Origin: Ypsolopha sequella
Lineage: Eukaryota > Arthropoda > Insecta > Lepidoptera > Ypsolophidae
Assembly: GCA_934047225.1 (NCBI GenBank)
Contig: OW203991.1
Span: forward strand, 7,874,001 to 7,938,000
Direction of reading: 5' to 3'
Length of the DNA: 64,000 bases
Shown: positions 43,313 through 53,979 of the stretch, piece after piece
How positions within the stretch are numbered: the first letter of the stretch is position 1
Layout: every line of letters begins with the position of its first letter
Notes under the pieces: model-generated
The model's input: the letters and a program-made list of their open reading frames with translations, nothing else
What the model was told of the DNA's origin: nothing
Databases searched by the model: none
Translations under genes and position numbers: made by a program

Positions 43313-43539
43313 TTATAGCCATAATTCTTGTTTTATTATCATTTCATTGCAGTTACCTATTTTTAAGTAGAAAAAACTAAAAAATGTCTATATCTCAAAA
43401 ACTATTAAACTAAAGTAAATTCAGTAAAAAATTTTTAAAATCACTTCCTTTATCATCCCTGAAAAATTTAAATCGATGCCCTAAACACCCTGTATATGTA
43501 TACGTATATACCATCGCACAATGCTTGCAATGAAAATGG

Positions 43540-43780
43540 AAACATTCAAAACGATGTCGGCCCTGTATTGTATTGATACGCTTACTTGCAACACATTGGG
43601 AACCATCGTACAGTATACAATAACGAGGACTGCAACACGGGCCCCGTTTTAATGGCCGACACTGTAAAAGAGCTCACGTCCTATTTGGGTTTGTACCATG
43701 TGGGCCTGTTGATGCGGCCCTGTACCTCTTGGTCTTGCACTTTCGTAAGTGATATTATGGAGTCGTTGAAAAATTAGGTA
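43540..43780 (+). other. GC-elevated segment with strong donor-like site
   Basis: A frame open on the plus strand includes GPVLMADTVKELTSYLGL and stops after 43777. TTTCGTAAGTGA at 43745-43756 is a good splice donor and an AG lies at about 43611. No family recognised. It may be an exon or part of a dispersed repeat. Confidence 0.3.
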
Positions 43781-43855
43781 ACTTAAAATTCTCAAATTGC
43801 AAAAAGAATAAATTTAAAGTTTCTCAAGCGATGGATGTTGCTAATAATAAGAGGT

Positions 43856-44262
43856 TGCTATGAAATTGCCGAAATTTTCTTACAGATTCATGAGTTCATA
43901 ATTCCTGTAATTGAATAGGTATTTCCATTTTTTGTTTTTTATCTACGTTATATCTACGTATGTAAATTTGTTTTTATTTTCAGTTTATTACAAAAATTGA
44001 ATTTTCAAGTACAGTTCGTCCTATCCATTTCCATGATAAGATTCGTAATATCTTTTTACAGCTGACACTTTAAAAGAATTTAATTTATGTCGCTTAGCCT
44101 AATGTTGTAACATATAATACACACAATTCTTCCTACAAAATTTGGATTTGTCATTCCTAAAAAAAATGCAAAAATATTTGATCTGAAAATTGAGTTTTCT
44201 TAAAATTTTTCATAGAAAACTGTAATGTCATAGATAATGACCTAATATTAATAATATAAACT
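43856..44262 (+). repeat. Old dispersed repeat, copy 1
   Basis: Direct, diverged match to 59770-60170, with blocks 'CCATGATAAGATTC.TAAT', 'CAGCTGACACTTTAAAA' and 'CTGAAAATTGAGTTT.CTT' in the same order. Confidence 0.65.
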
Positions 44263-44980
44263 TACTGTATTTCTACTGAACAAAAGTTGTTTTACTCGAA
44301 GAGCATAATAAAAATGCAAACTAATTTGAAAATCCTAACTATTTTTTTATCTCATTGAAATAGCATGTGACTGCAGCCTTTTCCACACCGATTATGATGT
44401 TTTGCACTCAAATGATAATAATAATAACGTGTTTAAAATAAGGTCAAATTGTACGGTCAGGTGAGTATGATCCCTTTCAAGGACCTTTCAAGTGGTGCTT
44501 CATTCTTCTGTCACGTGATTTATCTTATTGTGTTTCTTAAAAAGTTGTTAAGACTCAAAGTATCGTGAATGCCCTTGAGCGTTTGACCTCTAACCAACAT
44601 AAAACGGGAAGAGCGCCATCTAGCAAAATGCTCATGATATTGACAACTAAATGTCTACAGATACGATAGCGAAAGAAATGCAACAGAGTTTTTACCTAAC
44701 TATGCCTACAACTAAATGTGTCTCTCAGAGTCAAACGTTTCAACTAATATTCTGCTGTGAATTGTTATAAATAAGAGATATATTAGAACTTACGATTCAA
44801 TATGTTAATAAAATGACTGCCAACCCAAAAATGGGATTGTTAATTCATTGACATGGTAGTTTAGTCGTAAGGAGTGTTCTAACATGATAGTGATGTATGG
44901 GTGTTATGTCAGGAATTTAATTCGGACTGGGGAAAACTTTGACTTTTGACATTTTTTGACATTTGAAATGACATTTGACA
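44263..44980. other. No supportable gene
   Basis: AT-rich with no clear repeats. A phrase 'AGCGCCATCTAGCAAAATG' near 44612 is of a type common in lepidopteran intergenic DNA. Confidence 0.4.
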
Positions 44981-45089
44981 GATTTTCTGAAAAATGGCAG
45001 AATGTATGGGAATTTGTATGGGACTTAAGCGAGCCATACGAATAAGATTGCGAGCGCGAAGCGTGAGCGTGCGCAGTACGTGCCGGTGT

Positions 45090-45340
45090 GTCCCATCACT
45101 AGGGACGTACTTTTTTTTTTTTTTTACTTTGACACTAGTGGTGGGACAAATTGACATTTTAGCGAGCCCGAAGGGATGTCCCTCGCCGCTAGGGATGTAC
45201 TTTGACATTTTTTTTACTTTGACACTAGGGTTGGGAAAAATTGACATTCTAACGCTTCGCGCTCGCGTGCGCAGTGTCTAGGGATGTCCCCCGCCACTAG
45301 GGATGTACTTTTTGACTTTGACACTAGGGATGTCTCGATT
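45090..45340 (+). repeat. Short-motif array 'CACTAGGGATGTACTTTGAC'
   Basis: The motif 'ACTAGGGAYGTACTTT' with 'TTTACTTTGACACTAGGG' recurs about four times with variable spacing, interspersed with GC-rich 'GCGCTCGCGTGCGCAGT' pieces. The frames of about 100 codons on both strands reflect the repeats. Confidence 0.55.
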
Positions 45341-45670
45341 TTTTTTATTTCGGCCATATCTTTGGAACGGAAGGTGATAGCCCTAGGGGTTGGACCAGAG
45401 GGCGTCAAATTTCTTTTTTGGACTTGTTGATAAAATTTTTGTTTCGTCCATATCTTCGGAACGGAAGGTGGTACAGCCATAGGGGTTGAACCATTGGGTG
45501 TCAAACTTTAAATTTTTAATTTTTTACTGGCAATACTTTGACGGCCTGTATCTCCTAAACGGCTGAAGTTAGACCTATGTTGATGGGTGTCCAAGAAAAG
45601 GTCTCGCTGAGATCTCTGAGATTTTTTCAGACAAGATGTTCTGTCATAAAAGTATAGTACAGGCAGGATC
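45341..45670 (+). repeat. Diverged direct duplication
   Basis: 'GGCCATATCTTTGGAACGGA' and 'GTCCATATCTTCGGAACGGA' (about 80 bases apart), each followed by 'AGGGGTTG.ACCA..GGGYGTCAAA', indicate a two-copy diverged duplication. A third relative may be 'CCTGTATCTCCTAAACGGCT'. Confidence 0.5.
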
Positions 45671-45900
45671 TTAATATGAAGTTGCGAAAGCCGAAAACTG
45701 GCGATAGTAGGTAAAAAAAATTGAGAAATCGAAAAAAAAAAACTGTTGTTTCATACATTTTGGTCGGGTAGCTAAGCTATGTAACATTTCTATGGAACAG
45801 CTGATATTTTTTTTCACGTTTCAAGCGTTGGTTCCATAGTAAAAGTTGTTCGTATGGACGAGTACTATCGCCAGTTTCCGGCTTCCGCAACTTCATCTTA
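45671..45900. mobile_element. Hairpin MITE with 'CATAGTAAAAGTTGTTC' core, copy 4
   Basis: Outer arms 'TTAATATGAAGTTGCGAAAG' and 'CTTCCGCAACTTCATCTTAA' pair, through 'AACTGGCGATAGTA'. 'GGTTCCATAGTAAAAGTTGT' and 'GGAACAGCTGATATTTTTTT' match 31570-31620. Confidence 0.75.
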
Positions 45901-46257
45901 AGGTTAAAAGTCAGTCGTCGGTACAAAGAGCACAACTTAAATTTGTTTTTCTTGTTAAGAAATTAAAATTTAAAAAGATATTGATCTGTGGCAATTCACG
46001 CCTACAGTTGGATAAATTAGATTTATAAATTAACAGCTTGAAATTAAATCCCCAATTAGTCACGTTTTTTTTAAACAAGCTTAAAATGCTATTTTAATTT
46101 TGTTTCGACCAAATAATGGAAAATTTTGCTTTAAATTTCAAGCAGTTGATTTATTGTCATAGACCAATATCTTTTCCAATTAACTTCTTAACAAGAAAAA
46201 CAAAGTTAAGCTGTGCACTTTGTACCGAGCGACTGATGTTTAACCTAAACACCCTGT
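45897..46257. mobile_element. Inverted-repeat element 'GTACAAAGTGCACA..TTAA'
   Basis: 'GGTACAAAGAGCACAACTTA' to 'TTTTTCTTGTTAAGAA' at the left is mirrored at about 46190-46257, which ends 'ACCTAAACACCCTGTA'. A related pair of arms lies at 49205 and 50815. Confidence 0.65.
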
Positions 46258-46689
46258 ACAGTCGTGCCATTGAAATAAATAAATGAGATGTACACAAAAA
46301 GCATTTGGATACAGAAAACGCACTAGAACGTCATCACCTGAGCATTTCCCGTATAGATTCCGATCACAATTTATACAAAATATTATTATGCCCGCATTTA
46401 CACGCAGCATCAATAATTTCCGCACATTATTGGCTACAAACCAACCGACTAATCTCTAGAACAATTCTATGAAATCTAGTCTTTATTTCAATGGGCGCAG
46501 AACTTTTGCACGTGTATTATTGACAAGGATATTTATAAAGCCGCGTCTACATTGCAAAAGTCGTAAACATGCGTTAGTCGCGCACGCCGGACGCTGAACA
46601 ACAAACACAGCTTCGTTTCTACTTAGCAAATGGTTTAATGGTGTGACCTTTTTCCGTGTTAAACCTAGAAAACAAGTACTGTTTCTAAA
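46258..46689. other. No supportable gene
   Basis: The minus-strand frames of 61 and 86 codons have no domain. The second runs into the adjacent repeat. Confidence 0.4.
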
Positions 46690-46992
46690 ATAAAAAACCG
46701 GCCAAGTGCGTGTCGGACTCGCGCACGAACGGTTCCGTATCATTATCTATAAAAACGGCAAAAAAACCACGTTTGTGGTATGGGAGCCCCTTTAAATATT
46801 TCTTTTATTCTGTTTTTTAGTATTTGTTGTTATAGCGGCAACAGAAATACATCATGAACATTTCAACTATCTAACTATCACGGTTCTTGGGATACAGCCT
46901 GATTACAGACGGACAGACGGACAGACAAACGGACAGCGGAGTCTTAGTAATAGCATCCCGTTGGTTACCCTTTGGCTACGGAACCCTAAAAA
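46690..46992 (-). mobile_element. 'GTTCCG' family, uninterrupted reverse copy
   Basis: Reverse complement of the unit at 19385-19682: 'ACCGGCCAAGTGCGTGTCGG', 'CGGTTCCGTATCATTATCTA', 'GATACAGCCTGATTACAG', 'ACGGACAGCGGAGTCTTAGT' and 'GGCTACGGAACCCTAAAAA'. Confidence 0.85.
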
Positions 46993-47039
46993 AATTGCCT
47001 GTTTGTTTCAAAGCTCCATGAAACATGGACATGTTGTTG

Positions 47040-47165
47040 TTTTAAGGGGCTGCACAATGCTAAAATTCAGTCCTGCTCTAACGCGTTTGTTTTTTGACTC
47101 TCTATCCTGCTCTAATCAGATGCCGCGCACCCAAAACTTCAGTTATTTAGAAATCGCGGCTCCAT
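47040..47165 (+). repeat. Dispersed block 'AGTCCTGCTC', copy 2
   Basis: Same block as 19205-19325, again next to a 'GTTCCG' copy. Confidence 0.5.
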
Positions 47166-47810
47166 TAGGACATTAACCATAATTTCTTTATGTAATAAAG
47201 ATGTTTTTTTCTAGTTAGTACCTGCGTGTGTTGGTTTCGTTTCAATCGGTTTTGAAACATGGAAACTGAATCACTTTTTTCGTGAAATTCATGCTTTTTT
47301 TAAATTAATGTGTAATTAATGGAAGATTGAAAGTATTTTTATTTATAAAGTGTAATTCATAATTGTCTTGAGTCAAAAAACATGCCATATTTTTTTCAAA
47401 TTTTTACGATCTACATTGACGGAACTGAATCCAATACAAAAAAGATATTTAACACTGTGGAGCCCCTTAAGTCCTCGCTGATTAAATAAAAAAAAAACAA
47501 ATAAGCAATTTTGACTTAATTTCTTAATAGCCATTAACAACAACTTTCTCACAACAAGGTCTTTTGTTTTTGGCCAAGCCGATATTCTGACTCATCAAGC
47601 CTTTTCCATCCTAGCTTCCTATATAGCGCAGGCGTGTCACAACAACTGTCCAATCATAATTAATTACAGTTTTAGTAAGTTAGCTTTTTTAATTCAGTAA
47701 AAATATTGTACCCAAGTAGAATTCTCAAGTTACTAACTACTTCCTCTTATTAAAGTAACAAGAACTTGTCAATGCTCCGCCCATACTTTATCCCGAGCAT
47801 TGTTTTGTTT

Positions 47811-47895
47811 CAGTACCACCGAGCAGCACCGCACCGGTCGCGCGCGTGCCTCTAACGTCAACAACGCAATGCGCCGGCCCGTCTGTGTGTACTTA
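47811..47895 (+). other. GC-rich island, possible exon or promoter
   Basis: 85 bases rich in CpG ('CACCGCACCGGTCGCGCGCG') stand out from AT-rich flanks. 'TTTGTTTCAGTACC' immediately before could be either a splice acceptor or an arthropod initiator (TCAGT). Two plus-strand frames are open through it. On the minus strand AAAAGGTAAGTA at about 47900-47889 is a good donor, so it could also be the start of an intron of a minus-strand gene. Confidence 0.3.
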
Positions 47896-48109
47896 CCTTT
47901 TGTTGCATTGTAAAGCAATTGTTTTATTAGCATTTGGTTTTTTTTGTCACTTTTCTAGCGGTGTAGATTTCGATAACTAAAAAGGACCCAACAGACACTA
48001 GGAACTTTATTTGATGGCCTCGGTTTCAATTTCAGCACCTAGTCTCATATTTAAACCTTATTGCACAGCTCTCACCTCTCGGCCCGACTCAAGCAGATGT
48101 CAGAGATGT

Positions 48110-48320
48110 TCCCAAGTGTGACCTGTGAAATGCAAGTCGCAGTCCACACTTAGTACACGCTCTTTTCACCGACGATTGCTACGTCCCAAACCTGGTGAGC
48201 CCTATCGCAGTACTTCGGGTACAAATGGACCTTAAAATGCCTTCCGAAGCACGCAGACTGAACACAAATCAATGTGCACCGCAGGGATTGAACCCACGAC
48301 CTCTGGATTATCGAAAATGT
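48110..48320 (-). mobile_element. tRNA-derived SINE, head truncated
   Basis: On the minus strand, a B box GGTTCAATCC (48294-48285) is followed by the body with 'GGTCCATTTGTACCCGAAGT' and 'TTTGGGACGTAGCAATCG'. The A box side is cut off at 48320, where the RTE-tailed repeat begins. Same family as 60205-60440. Confidence 0.75.
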
Positions 48321-48677
48321 CATCCATCCATCCATCAGCCTAGTTCGTCAACTGCTGGACATAAGCCTTTCCAGGCCTTTGCCACTCCCGGCGGTCATCC
48401 TGGAAGAATTGCCCATACTCACACACGCTGGGCAGGCAGGTTGGTGAGCGCTGTGCTGGAACCCTCGCACCAGTGACGCCGCTGCCCGTCACCAGTCTGT
48501 TTCATATATGGCCCGGCTATTAGGGATGGATATACCGCCATCCATCGGTCCCACGCATGCTGGGCCTCCTGGTTTTTTACCTGTGAGCTGTCCTCTTACT
48601 CTCCCCGAACAACTTCGAGGGGGTCTCCAAGTAAGATGGTGGTACCTCCACAGTCGAGCCCGGCATCAGCTCTACCA
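48321..48677 (-). mobile_element. Dispersed repeat with RTE-type tail, reverse copy
   Basis: Reverse copy of 1273-1632, at high similarity, inserted into the SINE at 48110-48320. It ends in the RTE tail 'GGCTGATGGATGGATGGATG' (minus strand). Confidence 0.75.
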
Positions 48678-48849
48678 CCTTTAAAAATGTATTTCTTTAA
48701 AATTGGGACAATACTACCGGTTGTTCTCAAATAACTCAATTACCTTTGTTATCAAAGCAGAGCTGGAATAACGGTAGGTACTGACGCCAGCACGACAGGC
48801 TACCTGTTGGCAGTTTTTATTGCGGCGTCACGGGCCCTGAATTCAATAA

Positions 48850-49225
48850 TGAAAAGTAAAATACAAGTAAAACTAAGTCCAAAATTCTCAACACTTCTAT
48901 CATACCGGTCATGAGTAGTCATGTCATACGGCTCCCAGACATAGACCTTTACAGAAAAACAGCGCGAAGGAATAAAAGTTTCACAAAGGTCCATGGAACA
49001 CAGCATGCTAGGCATTACAAGATGGGATAGAGATTCAGAAACACCAAACTCAGAAAAAAGACCAAAGTAGAAGATATACTGATGAAAACAAAACTTATGG
49101 GCAGGGCATGAAAGTAGACTTCAGAACAATAGGTGGACAAAGGCACCGATTACATCTCCTACAGTGGAAAAAGAAATCAGGGTAGACCAAGATTAAGATC
49201 CAAGATGTCCTATAAGGTTAAAACG
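48850..49225 (+). pseudogene. RTE-type LINE ORF fragment, decayed
   Basis: Translation of the plus strand gives SYGSQT (48924), MEHSMLGITRWDRD (from 48993), NRWTKAP (about 49126) and GRPRLR (49181-49198), the conserved order found between the reverse transcriptase and the C-terminus of RTE-clade LINE proteins. Stops and at least one frameshift break it. Neither RT catalytic motif is present, so it is a short 5'- and 3'-truncated relic. Confidence 0.6.
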
Positions 49226-49479
49226 TCACTCGCTTAGGGCAAAATGCATAACTTAACTTTGTTTTTCTTGTTTAGAAGCTAAAAATTTAAAAATGTTTTG
49301 GTATGCGGCAATTGACGCCTGAAGTTCCGTATTAGTGAGGTTTATAAAGCATGAATTTGAAATTAAATGCACAATTAGTCATGATCTTGTCCAAACAAAG
49401 TTAAAACAGTATTTTTAGTTGGTTTTGAAAAGATCATGACTAATTGTGTATACAATTACTAACCAGTGGCGAAGGCTCC

Positions 49480-50285
49480 ATAGAAGCCGATTCCCATCGG
49501 CGTGCCTTTCAGAAATACCTCCAACTACAACCAACCACTCCACCATTCATTATTTTAATGTACAATTATTTTTGTGTGCTTGTAGCTAAGAATTAATAAA
49601 CAAAAATGCCTGCGCGAAACGAAAAGCAAATCTTGCGTATTTCAATTTATTACGGCGCGCAGCACTGTTTGCACAAAATTGGGAGGATGGGAGGTTAGGC
49701 CGGTCCATTTTAGCTAACCTTGCAACGTTGCCACGTTGGACACTTTTTGGCAGGCTCTCGTAGTGAGCAACATCGCAATTCGCTCGCATCTATCGGGTAA
49801 AAGCGTAAAGAAAGGCTGATGCCGGTCGGGTTAAGTATTTCTCTCTCTCTCTCTAATAAAACGTTTTTAATTATTTTTTTCTCTTTCCCGTGCGTAGACA
49901 AGTTCAGGTGATATGATTGCAAAATTAAAAATAAGAAAGCAATAAGAAAATACATAGCGAGTTACACATTTTTAATTAAAAGTGTAGTTCGGGTTGATTT
50001 TTTCGGCAGTTCGAATATGTATTTAGTACGGGTGGCATTTTCGTTGTTTATGTACGTACTTGTGAATTGAATAATTTTTTGTGATTTAGCAAAATAATTG
50101 TTATTTTTCACCGGTTTTTGTTCATTTTCCTGTGTTTATCTCACATATTTGTTTATTGCAGTGAATTTTATTTGTCATAATTACTTTAATTATAATTGAG
50201 TGCTGTTTATTCAATTGATTTTATTATACTTCAAAGACACTGTCATCATCAAATCATCAGTGCTTTTTTGTATGGTGAAAGTGTG
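49480..50285. other. Insert between the arms; (CT)n microsatellite
   Basis: Holds a short CT repeat at about 49838-49855 and a GC-moderate part (49600-49830) with no supportable ORF. Otherwise featureless. Confidence 0.4.
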
Positions 50286-50287
50286 CC

Positions 50288-50687
50288 TTAAGAGTCGGAG
50301 TTCCGAGATTGGGCAAAACAGGGTTCGGGGTTATGGCTTTTTAAGATAGTAAAATATTAATTTCTGAACAAAATAAATACCACTTGTTACCTTACAAGAT
50401 GAAGTACAGGTTCATTAAAGAATATCTTGGCAGTAATGTATAGTAACTTCAGAAAAAAAAACAGGATGTCAAGTTCAGGTTACACCCGTAGTGCTGCAAT
50501 GCTATTCAAGAGATTTTCTTGAAATTCCTGTTTTTTTTCTGAAGTTACTATACATTATTGCAGTGATTTTTTTTTAAGGTAACAAGTGGTATTTATTTTG
50601 TTCAGAAATTTGAATTTTTACCGTCTTAAAAAGCCATAACCCCGAACCCCGAATCTCGGAACACCGACCCTTAACTCTTGTTTTATA
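50288..50687. mobile_element. Large hairpin element, about 180-bp arms
   Basis: 'GGGTTCGGGGTTATGGCTTT' and 'AAAGCCATAACCCCGAACCC', then 'AAATAAATACCACTTGTTAC' with its complement, and 'ATGTATAGTAACTTCAGAAA' with its complement, pair across a short loop near 50480. A half copy is at 19765-19985. Confidence 0.8.
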
Positions 50688-50819
50688 AACCTCACTAATA
50701 CTGAACAATTGGCGTCAATTGCCACAGAACAAGATGCTTTTTAATTTTTATTTCTTAACAACTAAAACAAAGTCGAATTATGCACTTTGCGCTAACCGTT
50801 TAACCTAAATGTCCCTCTC

Positions 50820-51339
50820 TCAAAGACTAACATAGGTTCATTCTCCCTTTACTAGAATTTGCAAAACATATAACGAAGCAAATAGTAACAATAATAGCTA
50901 AATTTGATATTTTCAATGACTCCCATAAGACATATAAAGTAAAACTGCTGAAATCCATAAAAACGTAGTTATTAATTTAAAATATTATTTTTATAGAAAA
51001 GTTTATTTGATTGTTTTATTTTGTATTAAGTTTAATAATAATGTAAATTATTTTTAGAAGAATAGATTGTTTTTAGGTACCTAAGAACGCTATGTATGCC
51101 TATAAAAAGGATTCATATCAGTTTTAGGGCCATATATACTTTGATTATTTATTCATGTTTAAATATGTTTTCTGATGGTATACGAATTCGCATAGATTAA
51201 ATTATGTTAAGGTGTGTTAATTCGAAAACCATTTCTAAATTTAGGTTTAATAAACCGTATTTTAGAAGTTATGGTCTAAAAAACCTCATGATGATGAATA
51301 TTTTTACGAAAAAGCTTCAACTTCCATTTGCCTTCGTGT
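50820..51339. other. AT-rich stretch without recognised features
   Basis: Nothing supportable. Confidence 0.45.
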
Positions 51340-51490
51340 GACGTCACTTGAGAAATGGCTGATTAGAAATGTGTCCTTTGCTATCAAGATAAATTTACAA
51401 TAATTAGCTTCTGAATGATGTGACAGCTAGATGTCAGATAAGTAGACAGACAGAGACAGATCACTTTTTTATGAGCAATCAAACATCACA
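51340..51490 (+). repeat. Block shared with 36940-37085
   Basis: 'TGAGAAATGGCTGATTAGAA' to 'AGTAGACAGACAGAGACA' occurs here on the plus strand and at 36940-37085 on the minus strand, here without the SINE head. Confidence 0.65.
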
Positions 51491-51494
51491 ATCA

Positions 51495-52130
51495 GTATAA
51501 TGTCTAAAATTCTCAAGTGACCAGGTCATCAGACAATTCTTTAAAAAATCATAAAAAATAATGGTTAATTCATTTACCAAAACAATGAAAACTATGTCTT
51601 AAAATGACGAATATTCTCTGAAAAAATATAAAAAAAGGTTCTTTTAGAAATTAATACAAATTTTATTTATTCTGATATGTTAGTATGTACAGGAAACTAA
51701 TCTAATGTTAACTTAAAAAAAAAACAACAAACAATTGAATTTTGCACAACTAACATAGTACACGTTATTGAATATAATATGCGTGCTCCCATACCAGAAT
51801 CCTCCGTTTCATTATTAATTAAGCTATGGGAATTGAATAAATAAATAAAAAGATGGCGACACGAGACGAACTGGACGAATACCAGCCACAATGGTGGAGA
51901 GTGGCTCTATAAGGGATAGGTTTATACCTTGGGAGATGCCCACGCACTAGAAATGGGCGACTTCGGACGGATATATAGATTCAATTATTGTTTTTGAATT
52001 ATTTTATTTTTTAATGTTATCCAGTAATGTTTTTTAATTTATTATGTGTACAATTGGGATACATAATACTAAATTATAAATAATACTTAAAATAGATACT
52101 AACTACAAAGAATACAAAATTAAAAATAGA
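51495..52130. other. AT-rich stretch without recognised features
   Basis: Could include the 3' end of the retroelement fragment that follows on the minus strand, but no poly(A) tail or signal settles this. Confidence 0.35.
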
Positions 52131-52139
52131 CTAAATTAA

Positions 52140-52710
52140 ATAAAAGATATTGTTTAAATCGCTGCCGCAGGGGAGGGTCCCCAGCAGGCTGGTGGCGTTA
52201 CCCCGTTGGATTGCGAGGCTAATCCGCTGTCCGAGGTAGGCCCCAGCCCGCCGATCACCAGAAGCATAGACCAGGCGCGAGGAAATTTCTTGGAAAAGTC
52301 GTCGCGCTTCTGGTCCCAATGGCCCAAGAATTTCTACTCCAAAAGGCACAAATATGTAGCCATCCCCTAAAGCCGCATATGTGCGCCTCTTGGAGGCCTC
52401 TGCTGCAGCTGCTGTCGCGCCAGCCCTTGTGGCAGTCGCATTGACGCGAGACGGGGCCAGTGTATCCACACAGGTCGCGTCCCACACCAAAGGCCGCCGT
52501 TCTTCCAAGCTAAAAGAGTCATGCCGTCGGGTCTCTTGCCATCGTCGCGTACCAGACCTGGAGGTTCTGGCTGGCACTTTAACGCTGGCAAGAGATCGGC
52601 GGATGACGTCATTAAGGCTGGCGTGACGTGGCAGACGCCCAGCACTGCGCTGGCATGAAAGGCCACGATGACCAAGCTGGTCGACACTAACTCCACAACG
52701 GCAGGGATGT
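52140..52710 (-). pseudogene. Retroelement-type endonuclease-like domain, frameshifted
   Basis: On the minus strand a GC-rich coding segment reads CRCG then GHRGLSC (a CxC...HxxxC zinc-binding-like cluster), [13 protein letters not shown], then in another frame [17 protein letters not shown], and back in the first frame [15 protein letters not shown], followed by YLGQRISLAIQRGNA near the end. The frame changes near 52573 and returns near 52493, so two compensating indels disable it. The spacing of PD to the next D (about 13-14 residues) resembles the restriction-like endonuclease motif of R2-type retroelements, and similar segments are multicopy in invertebrates. The family assignment is inference. 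No reverse transcriptase remains next to it. Confidence 0.5.
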
Positions 52711-53404
52711 GCTTCGTTTATTTTGGCACCAAGGCGCAGACTTTTTGAATTATATATGCATGTGTTTTTTTTATGAAATAAATACATTAATTACACACCT
52801 AATTAAAGTTTTTTTTTTATACTTAATGAATCAGAATGTTTTGTATTTGGAGTCCATTAATTAAAGGCTTTCTTTCATTTTTATTTCTTTTATTTATTGC
52901 GGTGTCATAGCGCTTAAAATCGTTTAAAAATAGGTAGTTTGAACTGCAGCCGACTGTACCATCAAAGAAAACAATGAAAAAGAAATCCTCACAGGGATTA
53001 TTATCTATCTATTGAATTTATCAAGGAATTTACACAACGATCATACAAACATGAGTTGCACTTATCTAGTTTTCAGTAGCTTACGCCCACTTGGCTGCGT
53101 TTTATGTGTCGTTTAACCGTTATATAGCTCTACTATATGGCTGCTATATAGCTGCGGATGTGTCAGATCAGCTACTATTAAAAGTTAATCGCCTTTAAAA
53201 GTTATTTCTTACGTGTTAGCTACCAGTTTTATGGGAGTTCTTAGACGGTTTTGTTGCTTGTAAAAAGAGCTCTGGTCTGATACTAGAATCTGTCTAGCTA
53301 TAAAGCTCTTTATCCATATTTATTATTTATTTATTTATACTAATAATACAGTTTTGCGAAATTCTAAGTGAAATGGGTTCTTCTTATTAGCTGTATTATA
53401 CTGA

Positions 53405-53752
53405 GACCAAAACTAAATGTTGTACAATATTTGTCTGTCTGTCTGTTTTAGCTCGAGAACCACTCAACGGATTTGGATGCGGTTTTTTCTATTATCATCG
53501 TAGTGACACAGCGCCCGTTGCACAGTATTTAAACGCGCGCGACGCGATTTAGTTGAATCACAAGTGCGAGGAGCGTGACATACTGTTTGATCGCAAAAAC
53601 ATCGTGTCACGCTCCTCGCACTTATGATTCAATTAAGTTGCGGTACTACGGGTGCTGGTCAACATATAGGCTAAATGGGATGTTGATACTATAACCGTCA
53701 AGCCGAAAACGGGGCAAAGATTGAAGCCGCGGGCGAAAGGCTAGATCTATTG
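53405..53752 (+). mobile_element. Helitron-like element carrying a hairpin
   Basis: 'TGTCTGTCTGTCTGTTTTAG', 'CAACGGATTTGGATGCGGTT' and the end 'GAAGCCGCGGGCGAAAGGCT' then AG give a CTAG terminus preceded by a GC-rich stem, as in Helitron 3' ends. The middle contains the hairpin at 53498-53660. Related pieces are at 30440-30760 and 63885-64000. Confidence 0.5.
53498..53660. repeat. 'GCGAGGAGCG' hairpin
   Basis: 'AGTGCGAGGAGCGTGACA' pairs with 'TGTCACGCTCCTCGCACT', flanked by 'TTAGTTGAATCAC' and 'TGATTCAATTAAG'. Third copy of the family. Confidence 0.75.
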
Positions 53753-53829
53753 TATAGTAGAACATAAATACATTAGAAAGAAAGATTAGAAAGAAGAGAA
53801 TAGAAAGAAACATAAATAATATGTAAGGT

Positions 53830-53900
53830 GACATTTATTTATGCAGCCAAAATCATACTGGAGGCTTGGTAAATGGTCAGTATCACGGATCGATAACACT
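53830..53900 (+). mobile_element. Single arm related to the hairpin at 60538
   Basis: 'ATCATACTGGAGGCTTGGTA' and 'ATAACACTTTTTGC' match one arm of 60538-60807. Confidence 0.5.
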
Positions 53901-53979
53901 TTTTGCTAATCTCGCAAATTAAAATCTTGACCATAACCAAAAGAAAAAAAAAATAGTATACTTATACTTATAGTATACT

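Larger units (their letters stand above)
49205..50815. mobile_element. Split inverted-repeat element (arms 49205-49340 and 50690-50815)
   Basis: The left arm 'AAAATGCATAACTTAACTTT' to 'TATTAGTGAGGTTTATAAA' is mirrored by 'TTTATAAACCTCACTAATAC' to 'GTGCACTTTGCGC.AACCG'-like sequence at 50690-50815. Same family as 45897-46257, expanded by other insertions between the arms. Confidence 0.55.

Noticed and set aside
44909..45504. Overlapping ORFs of 95-112 codons on both strands
   Set aside because: They are by-products of the short-motif array, with repeated peptide phrases on both strands.
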